The position numbers and the translations under genes were made by a program. The notes beneath the pieces were generated by a model. It saw only the letters and a list, made by a program, of their open reading frames with translations. It searched no databases and was not told the origin of the DNA. 64,000 nt of DNA from NCBI GenBank assembly GCA_947852905.1, contig CANTVF010000002.1, positions 248,001 to 312,000 on the forward strand, given 5' to 3'. Below, in pieces: positions 11,664 through 21,534 of the stretch. Positions within the stretch are counted from its first letter, which is position 1, and each line of letters begins with the position of its first letter. Origin of the DNA: an uncultured Tidjanibacter sp. Lineage in GTDB: Bacteria; Bacteroidota; Bacteroidia; Bacteroidales; Rikenellaceae.

Positions 11664-12662
11664 TCATCTATTTAAATTCTCTTTCACATCGCCGAGCCTC
11701 TCGTCCACCAGATAACGGTTGCGGTCCGACGATCCGCGGTTTATAAGTTCGCCGAGGAATCCGGCGAGGAACAACATGACACCCAGCGCCACGGCCAACA
11801 GGCACAGATAGAACAACGGCTGGTCGGTGACTGCCCTGAACACCAGCGAATGCGACTGACGGTACAGTTTCTGGGCTATTATGATTATCACCGCGACTCC
11901 GCCGAACAGGAACATCAGCGTTCCCAGCCCGCCGAAGAAATACATCGGACTCGTGCCGAAACGCGACATAAACATCACCGTTATAAGGTCGAGATACCCC
12001 TTGACGGCACGTTCCCAGCCGAACTTACTGTGCCCGTATTTACGCGCCCGGTGATGCACCACCTTCTCGCCTATCTTGGAAAATCCGGCTTTCTTGGCGA
12101 GTATCGGTATGTAGCGATGCATCTCGCCGTAAACCTCTATACTTTTAACGACCTGACGACGATAGGCCTTCAACCCGCAGTTGAAGTCGTGCAACCCGAT
12201 ACCCGACACAGCCCGTGCCGTAGCATTGAAAATCTTGCTCGGCCACCTCTTGCCTATCGGATCCTTGCGCCGCTTCTTCCACCCCGACACCAGATCGTAC
12301 CCATCTTCACGAATCATGCGGTAGAGCTCCGGTATCTCGTCGGGCGAATCCTGCAAATCCGCATCCATGGTTATCACCACCTCACCCTCGGCCGCCTCGA
12401 AACCGCAATACAGCGCCGCACTCTTGCCGTAGTTGCGACGGAACTTTATGCCGCGCACGGCCGGATACTGTTCCGACAACCGTTTTATAACGCTCCACGA
12501 CGCATCGCTGCTACCGTCATCCACAAAAATCACCTCATAGGCGAATCCGCCCTCGCGCATGACTCGGTCTATCCAACCGGTCAGTTCGGGCAGCGACTCG
12601 CTCTCATTGAGCAACGGTACCACTACCGATATGTCAAGCGCTTTGGTTTCCATTTTCAACAT
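11664..12662 (-). CDS. Glycosyltransferase family 2 (polyprenol-phosphate sugar transferase-like) with two C-terminal TM helices
   Basis: SVVVPLLNESESLPEL, MDADLQDSPDEI motifs. Confidence 0.92.
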   Translation of the reverse strand: MLKMETKALDISVVVPLLNESESLPELTGWIDRVMREGGFAYEVIFVDDGSSDASWSVIKRLSEQYPAVRGIKFRRNYGKSAALYCGFEAAEGEVVITMDADLQDSPDEIPELYRMIREDGYDLVSGWKKRRKDPIGKRWPSKIFNATARAVSGIGLHDFNCGLKAYRRQVVKSIEVYGEMHRYIPILAKKAGFSKIGEKVVHHRARKYGHSKFGWERAVKGYLDLITVMFMSRFGTSPMYFFGGLGTLMFLFGGVAVIIIIAQKLYRQSHSLVFRAVTDQPLFYLCLLAVALGVMLFLAGFLGELINRGSSDRNRYLVDERLGDVKENLNR

Positions 12663-13185
12663 CGTTATCTTCGGCGAATATATCGGGCCGGCGCGCTACC
12701 AGCGCACTCGTGAAAATCCCCACGATACCGCCCCGTATGCAATATGTTACGACGCCGTTCACTACCTGAAACATAGGATTCAACATAAACTTGTAAGCCA
12801 TATCCCACACCATTTCGACCTGAGCGCTTGACAGCTGCGGCATCTGTCCCAATAGCTCCCCTATTACGGAAGAGATGGCTTCGGTACCCATTATGCGATA
12901 CGCGACCGATAGATACACGCCGAAAAGCACTCCGACGAAAAGCATCATGGCGAGAGTGAATCCCACACACCTGTCGTACGGAAATCCGTACCTCGCCGAA
13001 GACCGTCTCGCGACACGTCTCGTCAACCCGTAAACGAGCGACACGAACACGGCGAAAGCTAGCCACCGAAGCCACGCCGCCTCTATCACCCACATCTGTA
13101 AAATCTGGAAAGCTATGACGGTCATACCGATAATTGTACCGCCTTTCATAGCCTCCGTCCAGAATATCTTTCTCGTTATCTCCAT
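12634..13185 (-). CDS. DUF4199 domain-containing membrane protein
   Basis: MEITRKIFWTEAMKGGTIIGMTVIAFQ...; internal start. Confidence 0.75.
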   Translation of the reverse strand: MEITRKIFWTEAMKGGTIIGMTVIAFQILQMWVIEAAWLRWLAFAVFVSLVYGLTRRVARRSSARYGFPYDRCVGFTLAMMLFVGVLFGVYLSVAYRIMGTEAISSVIGELLGQMPQLSSAQVEMVWDMAYKFMLNPMFQVVNGVVTYCIRGGIVGIFTSALVARRPDIFAEDNDVENGNQSA

Positions 13186-13528
13186 AAAATATGCCGAGCG
13201 ACCGACAACGCGACCGCATGTCGCCACGAATCCGTAAACCTATCCGTCTCACCACCGGTCCGCATCGCCGGCCAAACCCGGTCGCTCCACAGTCGCAAAG
13301 ATAACTTTTTTTCGCGTCCCCCCAATCGCAAAACATTCCGCACGGCACACGGCCAGCATGCATATCTACGCCGAACACGAAAATCCCGGTTTCCATAGCC
13401 GGCAAAACGTCCGCACGCCAGTAATTCCTCATGTCGTCGCAACGATGCCCCGCCAATAAGCCGACTCTCGCACCAAGATTAGCTCCGGACAGCGCCGTCT
13501 TCTGTCGTATACCCTAACTACACTGGTT

Positions 13529-14134
13529 TCAGAATACGAGTTCGCCGCCACCTTCCCGCAATATCTCCGGCTCGCCTGAGGTTATATCCACAACCGTCGT
13601 GGGTACATTGGCACCGTATCCGCCGTCTATCACGGCATCCACCGACTTGCCGTAACGTTCCTCGATAAGTTCGGGATCGGTGGTATATTCGACTATCTCG
13701 TCCGGATCCTTGACCGATGCCGTGACCATAGGCACGCCGAGCTCCTCCACTATGGCGATCGGAATGGCATTGTCAGGCACGCGCACACCCACCGTCTTGC
13801 GTCGGCCGAGCGCCTTGTTAGGTATGCGTCCAGACGCCTGAAGTATGAACGTAAACAGCCCCGGCAGGTTACGTTTCAGTATCCGGAACTGCACGTTATC
13901 CACGCGCGCGTATTCGGAAATGTTACTAAGTCCGTCGCATACTATCGTCAGTTCGTCGTCGCGCTTTTGGCGTATCGACTTGATCCTTTCGATCGCCTTT
14001 ACGCTCGAAAGCGAACAACCGAATGCATAAACCCCGTCAGTCGGATATATTATCACGCCGTCGGCATTCAGTATGTCAACGATTTTCCGCACCTCTTTCG
14101 GATTCGGATTTTCTGGGTAAATTTTTACGAACAT
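13529..14134 (-). CDS. L-threonylcarbamoyladenylate synthase / YciO-Sua5-YrdC family
   Basis: VIIYPTDGVYAFGCSLSSVKAIERI, KALGRRKTVGVRVPD. Confidence 0.92.
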   Translation of the reverse strand: MFVKIYPENPNPKEVRKIVDILNADGVIIYPTDGVYAFGCSLSSVKAIERIKSIRQKRDDELTIVCDGLSNISEYARVDNVQFRILKRNLPGLFTFILQASGRIPNKALGRRKTVGVRVPDNAIPIAIVEELGVPMVTASVKDPDEIVEYTTDPELIEERYGKSVDAVIDGGYGANVPTTVVDITSGEPEILREGGGELVF

Positions 14135-14390
14135 AAGCCACAATGTTTTATGTTTTCAAAAACCGTATTATCGCATGCCATAAGCATCCGCATCATGCGG
14201 CCTGCGACCGCAGTCGCTACGCGGTCGCAGGCTATATCTGCAATAACGCTCCCGACAATAACCCGCAGCCCGTCCCCATAAAATTACTACAATAATGCGA
14301 GTTTACCGCACCGACCCGCCGAAATTCCACGAATACGATTGCCCGACGTCATCGCCTCGGTACAACGACAACCACTTACTGAAAAGAAAC

Positions 14391-14420
14391 GGCGGTCGCC
14401 CCAACAAAAGCGACCGCCGC
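14391..14420 (-). terminator. Terminator-like stem-loop after rny
   Basis: GCGGTCGC ccaacaaaa GCGACCGC just 3' of rny stop. Confidence 0.65.
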
Positions 14421-14442
14421 ATAAGCATTCCTGCACTCCGGA

Positions 14443-15990
14443 CTATTTGGCATAGCTCACGGAACGGGTCTCGCGGATAACCGTTATCTTCACCTGTCCC
14501 GGATATGTCATCTCGTCCTGTATCTTCTTGGCTATATCGTGCGACAGTGCATCGGCCTCCTGATCGGAAATCTTTTCGCTGCCAACTATCACACGCAACT
14601 CACGACCTGCCTGTATGGCATACGTCTTCATAACGCCTGGATAGGCCATGGCTATATCTTCCATCTCCTTGAGACGCTTGATATACGACTCGACGACCTC
14701 GCGACGTGCGCCGGGACGTGCGCCGGAAATGGCGTCGCAAACCTGTACTATAGGGGCAATAAGCGAACTCATCTCCATCTCGTCGTGGTGGGCGCCTATC
14801 GCATTGCATACCTCCGGCTTCTCCTTGTATTTCTCGGCCAGTTTCATGCCGATGATTGCGTGCGGCAATTCCGGTTCGTCATCGGGCACCTTGCCGATGT
14901 CGTGCAACAGTCCTGCCCTGCGGGCTATCTTGGGATTCAGACCGAGTTCGGCCGCCATGATACCGCAAAGGTTGGCCGTCTCACGGGAGTGCTGCAAGAG
15001 ATTCTGACCGTAGGAAGAACGGTACTTCATCTTGCCTATCAGACGTATAAGCTCAGGATGCAGGCCATGTATGCCGAGGTCTATCGTGGTGCGTTTGCCC
15101 ACCTCTATTATTTCCTCCTCGATCTGTTTCTGCACCTTGGCCACCACCTCTTCGATACGTGCAGGATGTATTCGACCGTCCGCCACGAGTTGGTGGAGAG
15201 CCAGACGCGCTATCTCCCTGCGCACCGGATCGAAACCGGAAAGTATTATCGCCTCCGGAGTATCGTCCACTATAATTTCTATACCGGTGGCCGCTTCCAG
15301 CGCACGGATATTGCGACCTTCACGGCCGATGATACGACCTTTGACCTCGTCGCTCTCTATATTGAAGACGGTCACTGAATTCTCTATAGCCGTTTCAGTA
15401 GCCACGCGCTGTATGGTCTGTACCACGATGCGTTTCGCCTCCTTGTTGGCGCTCATCTTGGCTTCCTCTATGGTCTCGTTTATATAGGCCATGGCGGCTG
15501 TCTTGGCTTCGGATTTCATATTCTCCATGAGTATGTTCCGAGCCTCTTCGCTGCTCATGCCGCCGATCTGCTCCAGACGCACGTTCTGCTCTTTGATGAT
15601 CCTGTCGACCTCCTCCTTCTTGCGGTCGAGAACGGCCATGTGGTTAGCCATCTGTTCCTTGGTCTTGTCGTTCTCACGCATCTTGTTCTCCAGCTCCTGC
15701 TGTTGCTGGCGCAGGCTGTTTTCGGCCTGTTTGATACCCTGTTCGCGCTGGTTGAGCTTCTGATTGCGCTCGTTCACTGCACGGTCATGTTCGCTCTTGA
15801 GCTGAATGAACTTCTCCTTAGCCTGAAGTATCTTTTCCTTCTTGATCACCTCCCCTTCGGCTTCGGCCTCCTTGAGCAAGGCCTCGCGCTTCTTCTTCAG
15901 GGTATTCTTCGATATAACGTTCGTCACCAATATGTAGACGCCCACCGCGACCACAGCACTGATAACGCATGCAAGTACTGTTGCTAACAT
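14443..15990 (-). CDS. rny: Ribonuclease Y
   Basis: N-terminal TM, long coiled coil, KH and HD ([21 protein letters not shown]) domains. Confidence 0.97.
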   Translation of the reverse strand: MLATVLACVISAVVAVGVYILVTNVISKNTLKKKREALLKEAEAEGEVIKKEKILQAKEKFIQLKSEHDRAVNERNQKLNQREQGIKQAENSLRQQQQELENKMRENDKTKEQMANHMAVLDRKKEEVDRIIKEQNVRLEQIGGMSSEEARNILMENMKSEAKTAAMAYINETIEEAKMSANKEAKRIVVQTIQRVATETAIENSVTVFNIESDEVKGRIIGREGRNIRALEAATGIEIIVDDTPEAIILSGFDPVRREIARLALHQLVADGRIHPARIEEVVAKVQKQIEEEIIEVGKRTTIDLGIHGLHPELIRLIGKMKYRSSYGQNLLQHSRETANLCGIMAAELGLNPKIARRAGLLHDIGKVPDDEPELPHAIIGMKLAEKYKEKPEVCNAIGAHHDEMEMSSLIAPIVQVCDAISGARPGARREVVESYIKRLKEMEDIAMAYPGVMKTYAIQAGRELRVIVGSEKISDQEADALSHDIAKKIQDEMTYPGQVKITVIRETRSVSYAK

Positions 15991-16093
15991 TATCTATAAT
16001 TTATTTAATGGGTTTATAATTCATATATCTTATAATCTGCCTTTTCAATTCCAAATTCGGTATACTGCCGATATAGCCGCCTCCGGCATAAAA

Positions 16094-16310
16094 CAAAAAA
16101 CCCGCACAGAGTTCCAAATCTTGTTTGACGAAGCTCCTGTATCGTCATGAGTGAGACCTCCGATAAAAGTCGCAAACGTCCAACGGCACCGCGACGACCA
16201 GCGTCCGCCGATGCACCCCGAAGGGTCAAGGCCTGTTTTTGACAACTCGAGTACAGCCCCAAGTTTGTAAGTGTTGAGTTTCGCAAAGCTAAATGGAATC
16301 CATGCGGGAT
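16094..16310 (-). ncRNA. ssrS: Candidate 6S RNA (Bacteroidetes-type)
   Basis: Minus-strand RNA with closing stem CCCGCA(...)UGCGGG, inner stems UUCC/GGAA, UUUG/CAAA, CGAA/UUCG, CUC/GAG, distal CCC-UUCG-GGG hairpin; 3' stem followed by UUUUUUGUUUU; located between rny and zapA. Confidence 0.75.
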
Positions 16311-16400
16311 AATTCCTTCTGCCGTATGTAAAGAACTTTTCCTATATCGTCTTTTCCCTATACGCCTCCATGTAAAACAGGGCAGCACAGGGTTCGATCG

Positions 16401-16691
16401 TTACCGAAGTTTATTCAGGTGTTCGTCGAGCATCTTGTTCAGCCGCGCTATCTCGTCTATATCCTTTCCGAGGCTACGGCTCGTCTCGAGCTCCACCACC
16501 TTTACCGCAAGCTGGAGGGCGACTACGGCGAGATAATCCTCCCGATCCGCCATATATTGCGATTCCACGGCGGCCGTCAGTCTGTTGACCTCTTTCTCGG
16601 CACGCCTGAATATCTCTTCCTTTTCGCGTTCTATGGTAAGGGCGTAACTCTTGCCTGCAATGTTAAGCCTTATATTGAACTTACTCTGCAT
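16401..16691 (-). CDS. zapA: Cell division protein ZapA
   Basis: 96 aa: MQSKFNIRLNIAGKSYALTIEREKEEIFRRAEKEVN... Confidence 0.9.
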   Translation of the reverse strand: MQSKFNIRLNIAGKSYALTIEREKEEIFRRAEKEVNRLTAAVESQYMADREDYLAVVALQLAVKVVELETSRSLGKDIDEIARLNKMLDEHLNKLR

Positions 16692-16706
16692 AAAGCGTGC
16701 CCTTTT

Positions 16707-16991
16707 TTATCTGTTCATAAGCGCAATGCAACGGTCTATCTCCCGCATCAGCCGATTTATCCGTGCCTGCGCCCTTTTCGCATCGGCACCACCTGCCAGA
16801 CCGTTGCGCAACTCCAACACCCCGATACGTTTCTCCAAGGCATCGATAGTCTGCTTCAACTCCCTGTTCTCGGTCGCCATACGTTCTTTTTTTCGCGACA
16901 ACGCGTCGTTTTCCGCCACGAGCCTGTCGTTCTCTTTCATAAGACGAACCACCTTGTCGCCCAAAGAAGTTATGACGTCGTTCTTCGACAT
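16707..16991 (-). CDS. Small coiled-coil protein upstream of zapA (ZapB-like by context only)
   Basis: 94 aa heptad-rich MSKNDVITSLGDKVVRLMKENDRLVAENDALSRKKERM. Confidence 0.65.
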   Translation of the reverse strand: MSKNDVITSLGDKVVRLMKENDRLVAENDALSRKKERMATENRELKQTIDALEKRIGVLELRNGLAGGADAKRAQARINRLMREIDRCIALMNR

Positions 16992-17119
16992 TCCGAAAAC
17001 ATTGACTGGTGATGCTCAGGCGGTATTCCACCGCCTAACTGCACTCCAAAGTTAACACAATCTTTACAATATACAAAATCATTTTGACGTCCGGGTGGGA
17101 CGTCGAGGTGCGCAGCGCC

Positions 17120-18430
17120 CTATCCGGCAAGCTCGCCGTAAAGGTCGTACTCCTCGCAGGAGGTTATGCGCACGTCGCAGAAATCGCCCGGTGACAATTC
17201 GCCCCCCGCAGCCGGAATCAATATCTCCTGATCCACCTCCGGAGAATCGTACTGCGAACGCGCCACGAAAAAGTCACCCTCGCGACGGTCTACGATGACC
17301 CTCATGCGCCTGCCTATCTTAGCAACGTTGGCTTCGAGCGAAATGTTGCGCTGCACCTCCATAATACGGTCGGCTCGACGACGCTTTTCCTCGTCCGGCA
17401 CATCGTCTTCCATATCCTCCGACGGAGTTCCCTCCTCCGGCGAATAAGGGAAAACCCCAAGACGGTCGAAACGGGTCTCACGCACGAACTCTTCGAGTTC
17501 CGCGAAATCGGCCTCAGTCTCCCCCGGAAAGCCCACCAGCAACGTTGTGCGTATGGCTATATCGGGTACTTCGCGACGAAGTCTGGCTATCAGTTCCACG
17601 GTTTCCGCTTTAGAAATGCTGCGCCGCATGGCCCTCAACTGACTGTCTGCGATATGCTGAAGCGGAATGTCTATGTAGCGGCACATCTTCGGCTCGTCGC
17701 GCAACACCTCGATGACCTCGTCCGGAAATCCTGTCGGATAAGTGTAATGCAGACGTATCCATTCGATACCTTCGATACGTGCCAACCGGCGGAGCAGCTC
17801 GCCCAACCGGCGACGGCCGTAAAGGTCTACACCGTAAAACGTGGTATCCTGACCGACTACTATCAGTTCCTTAACGCCCTCGGCCGCAAGACCGCGAGCC
17901 TCCTCGATGATTTTTTCCATCGGCACCGAAACGTGCGGCCCCCTTATTATAGGTATCGCGCAATAGGCGCACCGCCAATTGCACCCCTCGGATATTTTCA
18001 GATAAGCGTAATGTGAAGGCGTCGTCAGACGTCGCGACGTTTCGAGTTCCTCCCTGTATCCGCCCGTCAGACGCTCCACGATGCCGCGGAAATCGCGCGC
18101 TCCGAAATATTCGTCCACCTCGGGTATCTCCTCCCTCAGAGCTTCGGCATACCGCTCGCTCAGGCACCCTATGACGAAAAGCCGCCCCACGGCGCCTTCC
18201 TGCTTGGCACGGACGAATTCGAGTATCGTATCTATCGACTCCTCCTTCGCATCGCCTATAAATCCGCAGGTATTGACGACCACCACATCGGCATCCGCAT
18301 CGTTGGAATCGAACACCACATCGTAACCCGCTGCCGCAAGCTGCGCCATGACATGTTCAGAATCGACCACGTTCTTGGAGCAACCGAGCGTCACCACATT
18401 CACTATGTTCCTGTTTTTTCTCTTTGCCAT
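17120..18430 (-). CDS. rimO: Ribosomal protein uS12 methylthiotransferase RimO
   Basis: MAKRKNRNIVNVVTLGCSKNVVDSE; radical SAM CNWRCAYCAIP; TRAM-like C-terminus. Confidence 0.97.
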   Translation of the reverse strand: MAKRKNRNIVNVVTLGCSKNVVDSEHVMAQLAAAGYDVVFDSNDADADVVVVNTCGFIGDAKEESIDTILEFVRAKQEGAVGRLFVIGCLSERYAEALREEIPEVDEYFGARDFRGIVERLTGGYREELETSRRLTTPSHYAYLKISEGCNWRCAYCAIPIIRGPHVSVPMEKIIEEARGLAAEGVKELIVVGQDTTFYGVDLYGRRRLGELLRRLARIEGIEWIRLHYTYPTGFPDEVIEVLRDEPKMCRYIDIPLQHIADSQLRAMRRSISKAETVELIARLRREVPDIAIRTTLLVGFPGETEADFAELEEFVRETRFDRLGVFPYSPEEGTPSEDMEDDVPDEEKRRRADRIMEVQRNISLEANVAKIGRRMRVIVDRREGDFFVARSQYDSPEVDQEILIPAAGGELSPGDFCDVRITSCEEYDLYGELAG

Positions 18431-18498
18431 AAATCTGTCTGTAACCCTCCGCCCGTTTCCGGCGACATTTTTACGATCGCCACGGCGCATAGTCTACG

Positions 18499-19485
18499 CT
18501 ACTCACCGAACAGTGCGTTCACAAATTCGGTACGGTCGAATATCTTGAGCTGGTCTATACCCTCGCCTATGCCTATATACCGTACAGGAATGCGGAACTG
18601 ATCGCTGATACCTATTATCACGCCGCCTTTGGCCGTACCGTCGAGTTTGGTTATCGCGAGCGAATTGACCTTCGTCGCCTCCGTAAACTGCCGTGCCTGC
18701 TCGAAAGCGTTCTGCCCGGTACTGCCGTCCAATACGAGCATCACCTCCTGCGGCGCTTCGGGAATTACCTTCGCCATGACATTGCGTATCTTGGTCAGCT
18801 CGTTCATAAGCCCCACCTTATTGTGCAGACGCCCTGCGGTGTCGATCAACACCACGTCGGCATTGTTAGCCACGGCCGACTTCAACGTATCGAAAGCCAC
18901 CGACGCCGGATCGGAACCCATTTCCTGACGGATCATCGTAGCCCCGGCACGGTCTGCCCACACCTGCAACTGGTCGATAGCCGCTGCACGGAACGTATCG
19001 GCCGCACCTATATATACCTTTTTACCCTCGCGAACGAGCTGTGCGGCCAGTTTGCCGATAGTGGTCGTCTTGCCTACTCCGTTGACGCCGACGACCATAA
19101 CGACATAAGGCACGCCCTCGCGAACGTCCAATCCGAAATTCTCCCTTCCGGCTTCGCTCTGCTGTAGCAAGGCGCTGACCTCCTCGCGCAGAATATGCTG
19201 CAACTCCGAGGAGTTCATATATTTGTCACGGGCTACACGAGCCTCTATGTTACCGATAATCTTGACCGTCGTATCGACGCCCACATCGGAGGTTATCAAC
19301 ACCTCTTCGAGATTGTCGAGTACCTCGTCGTCCACCTGCGACTTTCCGGCCACGGCACGCGCCAGTTTACCGAACAGTCCCTCTTTGGTCTTCTTGAAAC
19401 CTTCGTTGATCTCCTGCTGCTGTACCGCCTGCTCCTTATCGCCGGTAGTCTCCTTTTTCCTTTTGAAAATATCGAACAGTGCCAT
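18499..19485 (-). CDS. ftsY: Signal recognition particle receptor FtsY
   Basis: GVNGVGKTTTIGKLA, DTAGRLHNK, TKLDGTAKGG. Confidence 0.97.
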   Translation of the reverse strand: MALFDIFKRKKETTGDKEQAVQQQEINEGFKKTKEGLFGKLARAVAGKSQVDDEVLDNLEEVLITSDVGVDTTVKIIGNIEARVARDKYMNSSELQHILREEVSALLQQSEAGRENFGLDVREGVPYVVMVVGVNGVGKTTTIGKLAAQLVREGKKVYIGAADTFRAAAIDQLQVWADRAGATMIRQEMGSDPASVAFDTLKSAVANNADVVLIDTAGRLHNKVGLMNELTKIRNVMAKVIPEAPQEVMLVLDGSTGQNAFEQARQFTEATKVNSLAITKLDGTAKGGVIIGISDQFRIPVRYIGIGEGIDQLKIFDRTEFVNALFGE

Positions 19486-19673
19486 AATGACTGAAATTTT
19501 ACCGCAGAAGCATACACTGGAACCCGTTGCCACCGCTACCGCAAAGGTACAAAGAATGTGCGTAAGTTTCCAATTCCGTTTCGGAATCGCCAAAAATACA
19601 TGCTATCTTTCCTGGCAAAACAAAAACCGTATCTTAACGTTATATTTGTACCGTACAGACACATATACTGCCC

Positions 19674-20354
19674 ATGAAAGAGATACTCGATTTCCTCGCG
19701 CTGCTGAGGGAACACAACAACCGCGAATGGTTCAACGCCCACAAGGCCGAATACCTTAATATAAAGGCGGCGGCCGACAACCTCGCCGACAATCTGATCG
19801 CCGGCATAGCCTCGTTCGACGACAGCGTCGCCGGTCTTTCGGTCAAAGACTGCACCTACCGCATCTATCGCGACACCCGTTTCAGCCCGGACAAACGACC
19901 GTACAAAACCCACATAGGCATATATGTGGCCCAGGGCGGCAAGAAATCCGGATACGCCGGCTATTACCTGCACTTGGAACCTGCCTTAGAGGACGGCACG
20001 GTAGGATGCATGCTCGCCAGCGGCCTGTATTGTCCGCAGCCTGTGGAACTCAAAAGCGTACGCGAAGATATAGCCTACAACGGAGACGAGTTCCACGCCT
20101 CTCTCGTTCAGGCGAAAGGCTTCGACCTCAACCGCGATACAGCGCTCAAAAGGCTTCCGCTCGGATTTTCGGCCGACACGCCGTATGCAGAATACTTGAA
20201 ACAGAGAGATTTCGTTCTCGAACACCGGCTGTCGGACGCTACCGTATCGGAACCGGACTTCCTGCCGCAATGCATAGAGCTGTTTTCGCGCACACGCCGG
20301 TTCGTCGCCCAACTGAATATGGCGGTAGCCTATGCCCACGAGGAAATGATGTAA
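19674..20354 (+). CDS. DUF2461 domain-containing protein
   Basis: 226 aa: FLALLREHNNREWFNAHKAEY...RIYRDTRFSPDKRPYKTHIGIYVAQGGKKSGYAGYYLHLEP. Confidence 0.9.
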   Translation: MKEILDFLALLREHNNREWFNAHKAEYLNIKAAADNLADNLIAGIASFDDSVAGLSVKDCTYRIYRDTRFSPDKRPYKTHIGIYVAQGGKKSGYAGYYLHLEPALEDGTVGCMLASGLYCPQPVELKSVREDIAYNGDEFHASLVQAKGFDLNRDTALKRLPLGFSADTPYAEYLKQRDFVLEHRLSDATVSEPDFLPQCIELFSRTRRFVAQLNMAVAYAHEEMM

Positions 20355-20576
20355 AATCTCATACTACGGCACTGACGACAACTGCCGCACACGCTCTGCA
20401 TACCAAAAGCGCCCCCACAAAGTATCCGCGCAGGATGCGTTAACCAACCGGAATCATGCGCCTCGATGCGATAAATGCACCATCTCGCAACCGAAATTCA
20501 TACCTGCGGGCACATTATACGAATAAAAAATGCATCGGAATTTGAAATCCTGTTGCACATTTCAAAAAATTTGCCC

Positions 20577-20584
20577 TATATTTG
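20577..20584 (+). promoter_or_regulatory. -7 box TATATTTG of tRNA-Val promoter
   Basis: Bacteroidota TAnnTTTG consensus about 70 bp upstream of tRNA; GTTG at 20552-20555 as weak -33. Confidence 0.6.
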
Positions 20585-20655
20585 CACCGCAGTTGAGAGA
20601 CACAGGGAAAGGCTTCTGCAACCGAACCGGCCTATGCCTGTCAATTGCACCACGA

Positions 20656-20730
20656 GGGAGTATAGCTCAGCTGGTTCAGAGCATCTGCCTTACAAGCAGA
20701 GGGTCCGGGGTTCGAATCCCTGTGCTCCCA
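20656..20730 (+). tRNA. tRNA-Val (anticodon TAC)
   Basis: 75-nt cloverleaf: acceptor GGGAGTA/TGCTCCC, anticodon loop CTTACAA, T loop GGTTCGAATCC; discriminator A. Confidence 0.97.
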
Positions 20731-20738
20731 CAAACGAA

Positions 20739-20765
20739 AAGCCGCTTCTATGAAGCGGCTTTTTG
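20739..20765 (+). terminator. Terminator after tRNA-Val
   Basis: AAGCCGCTTC-tat-GAAGCGGCTT followed by TTTGTTTTT. Confidence 0.9.
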
Positions 20766-21232
20766 TTTTTAATATCACCCAATATTTTACTCTCCGCCCA
20801 CCCGTCAGGCATTAATATTCGATGAAAAATTTTATTCCCCATAATATTCATATCATCAGTATAAGTAATACGCCAATCGAAATTATCGAGATCCTGCACA
20901 GTATAAACATAGGGATCATACGATAATTTATTAATCGCCACGGCATTTCCGGCACTATCGACAGCAAACCGGTCTTAGACAAAAATATACAAATATGGTT
21001 CTGATGTATCCATCATATATTCAAGCTATGAAGCAACAACGGTTCCACTCGTTTCTCCCGATAAGATCAAACGTTCATTACGCTCATTAGCAAGTGCATG
21101 GAGATCAGGCCTCTTACTATAATTATACACGACATAAATATCGCTTTACAACTACATTAAAACGACCTTTACCGCAGTACAAACACCTTGTAGACAACAA
21201 ATACCAGACAAACAATACCGCAACCGTCTCAT
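20766..21232 (-). pseudogene. Decayed paralogue of the 22358-22816 lipoprotein gene
   Basis: Minus-strand translation across frames gives TRCLYCGKGRFNVVVK / SDIYVVYNYSKRPDLHALANERNERLILSGETSGTVVAS*LEYMMDTSEPYLYIFV*DRFAVD...PYVYTVQDLDNFDWRITYTDDM, matching TGCFVCDNGHWNVVVT...KDIYVLYKF...VYDVYAVD...TYCYTLQDLENFQWRLTYPDDM; two in-frame stops plus frameshift(s). Confidence 0.85.
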
Positions 21233-21270
21233 AGAAAACCTGCACAATAGGCAACAAGTAGAGTATACAT

Positions 21271-21310
21271 AAATATTCCCGACAATGTTATGTTGTCGGG
21301 AATATTTTCA
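21271..21310. terminator. Bidirectional terminator-like inverted repeat
   Basis: AATATTCCCGACAA tgttatg TTGTCGGGAATATT. Confidence 0.8.
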
Positions 21311-21534
21311 TAATTAAAACCGGTGGCAACAGCAATATTGTTTACTCTCGTGTACAGCAAATCATTGAACTTTCAAGGCCTTGAAATGTATCCTCAAATA
21401 CAGCAAGGAATAATTACATGTCGCCAATCTCCTGCCACGAATGAGTCGCATAAACTATTGAATCCGATACAACGAGCTATTTACTTACAAGGCAAATGAA
21501 GAAAACATTTCATTGCAATGCAATCCGATAATAT

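Noticed and set aside
16014-16388. 124-aa minus ORF between rny and zapA
   Set aside because: Coincides with the structured 6S-like RNA and its terminator; no protein-like features.
20690-20941. 83-aa minus ORF as an independent gene
   Set aside because: It is the 3' tail of a decayed paralogue reading through a terminator into antisense tRNA-Val.
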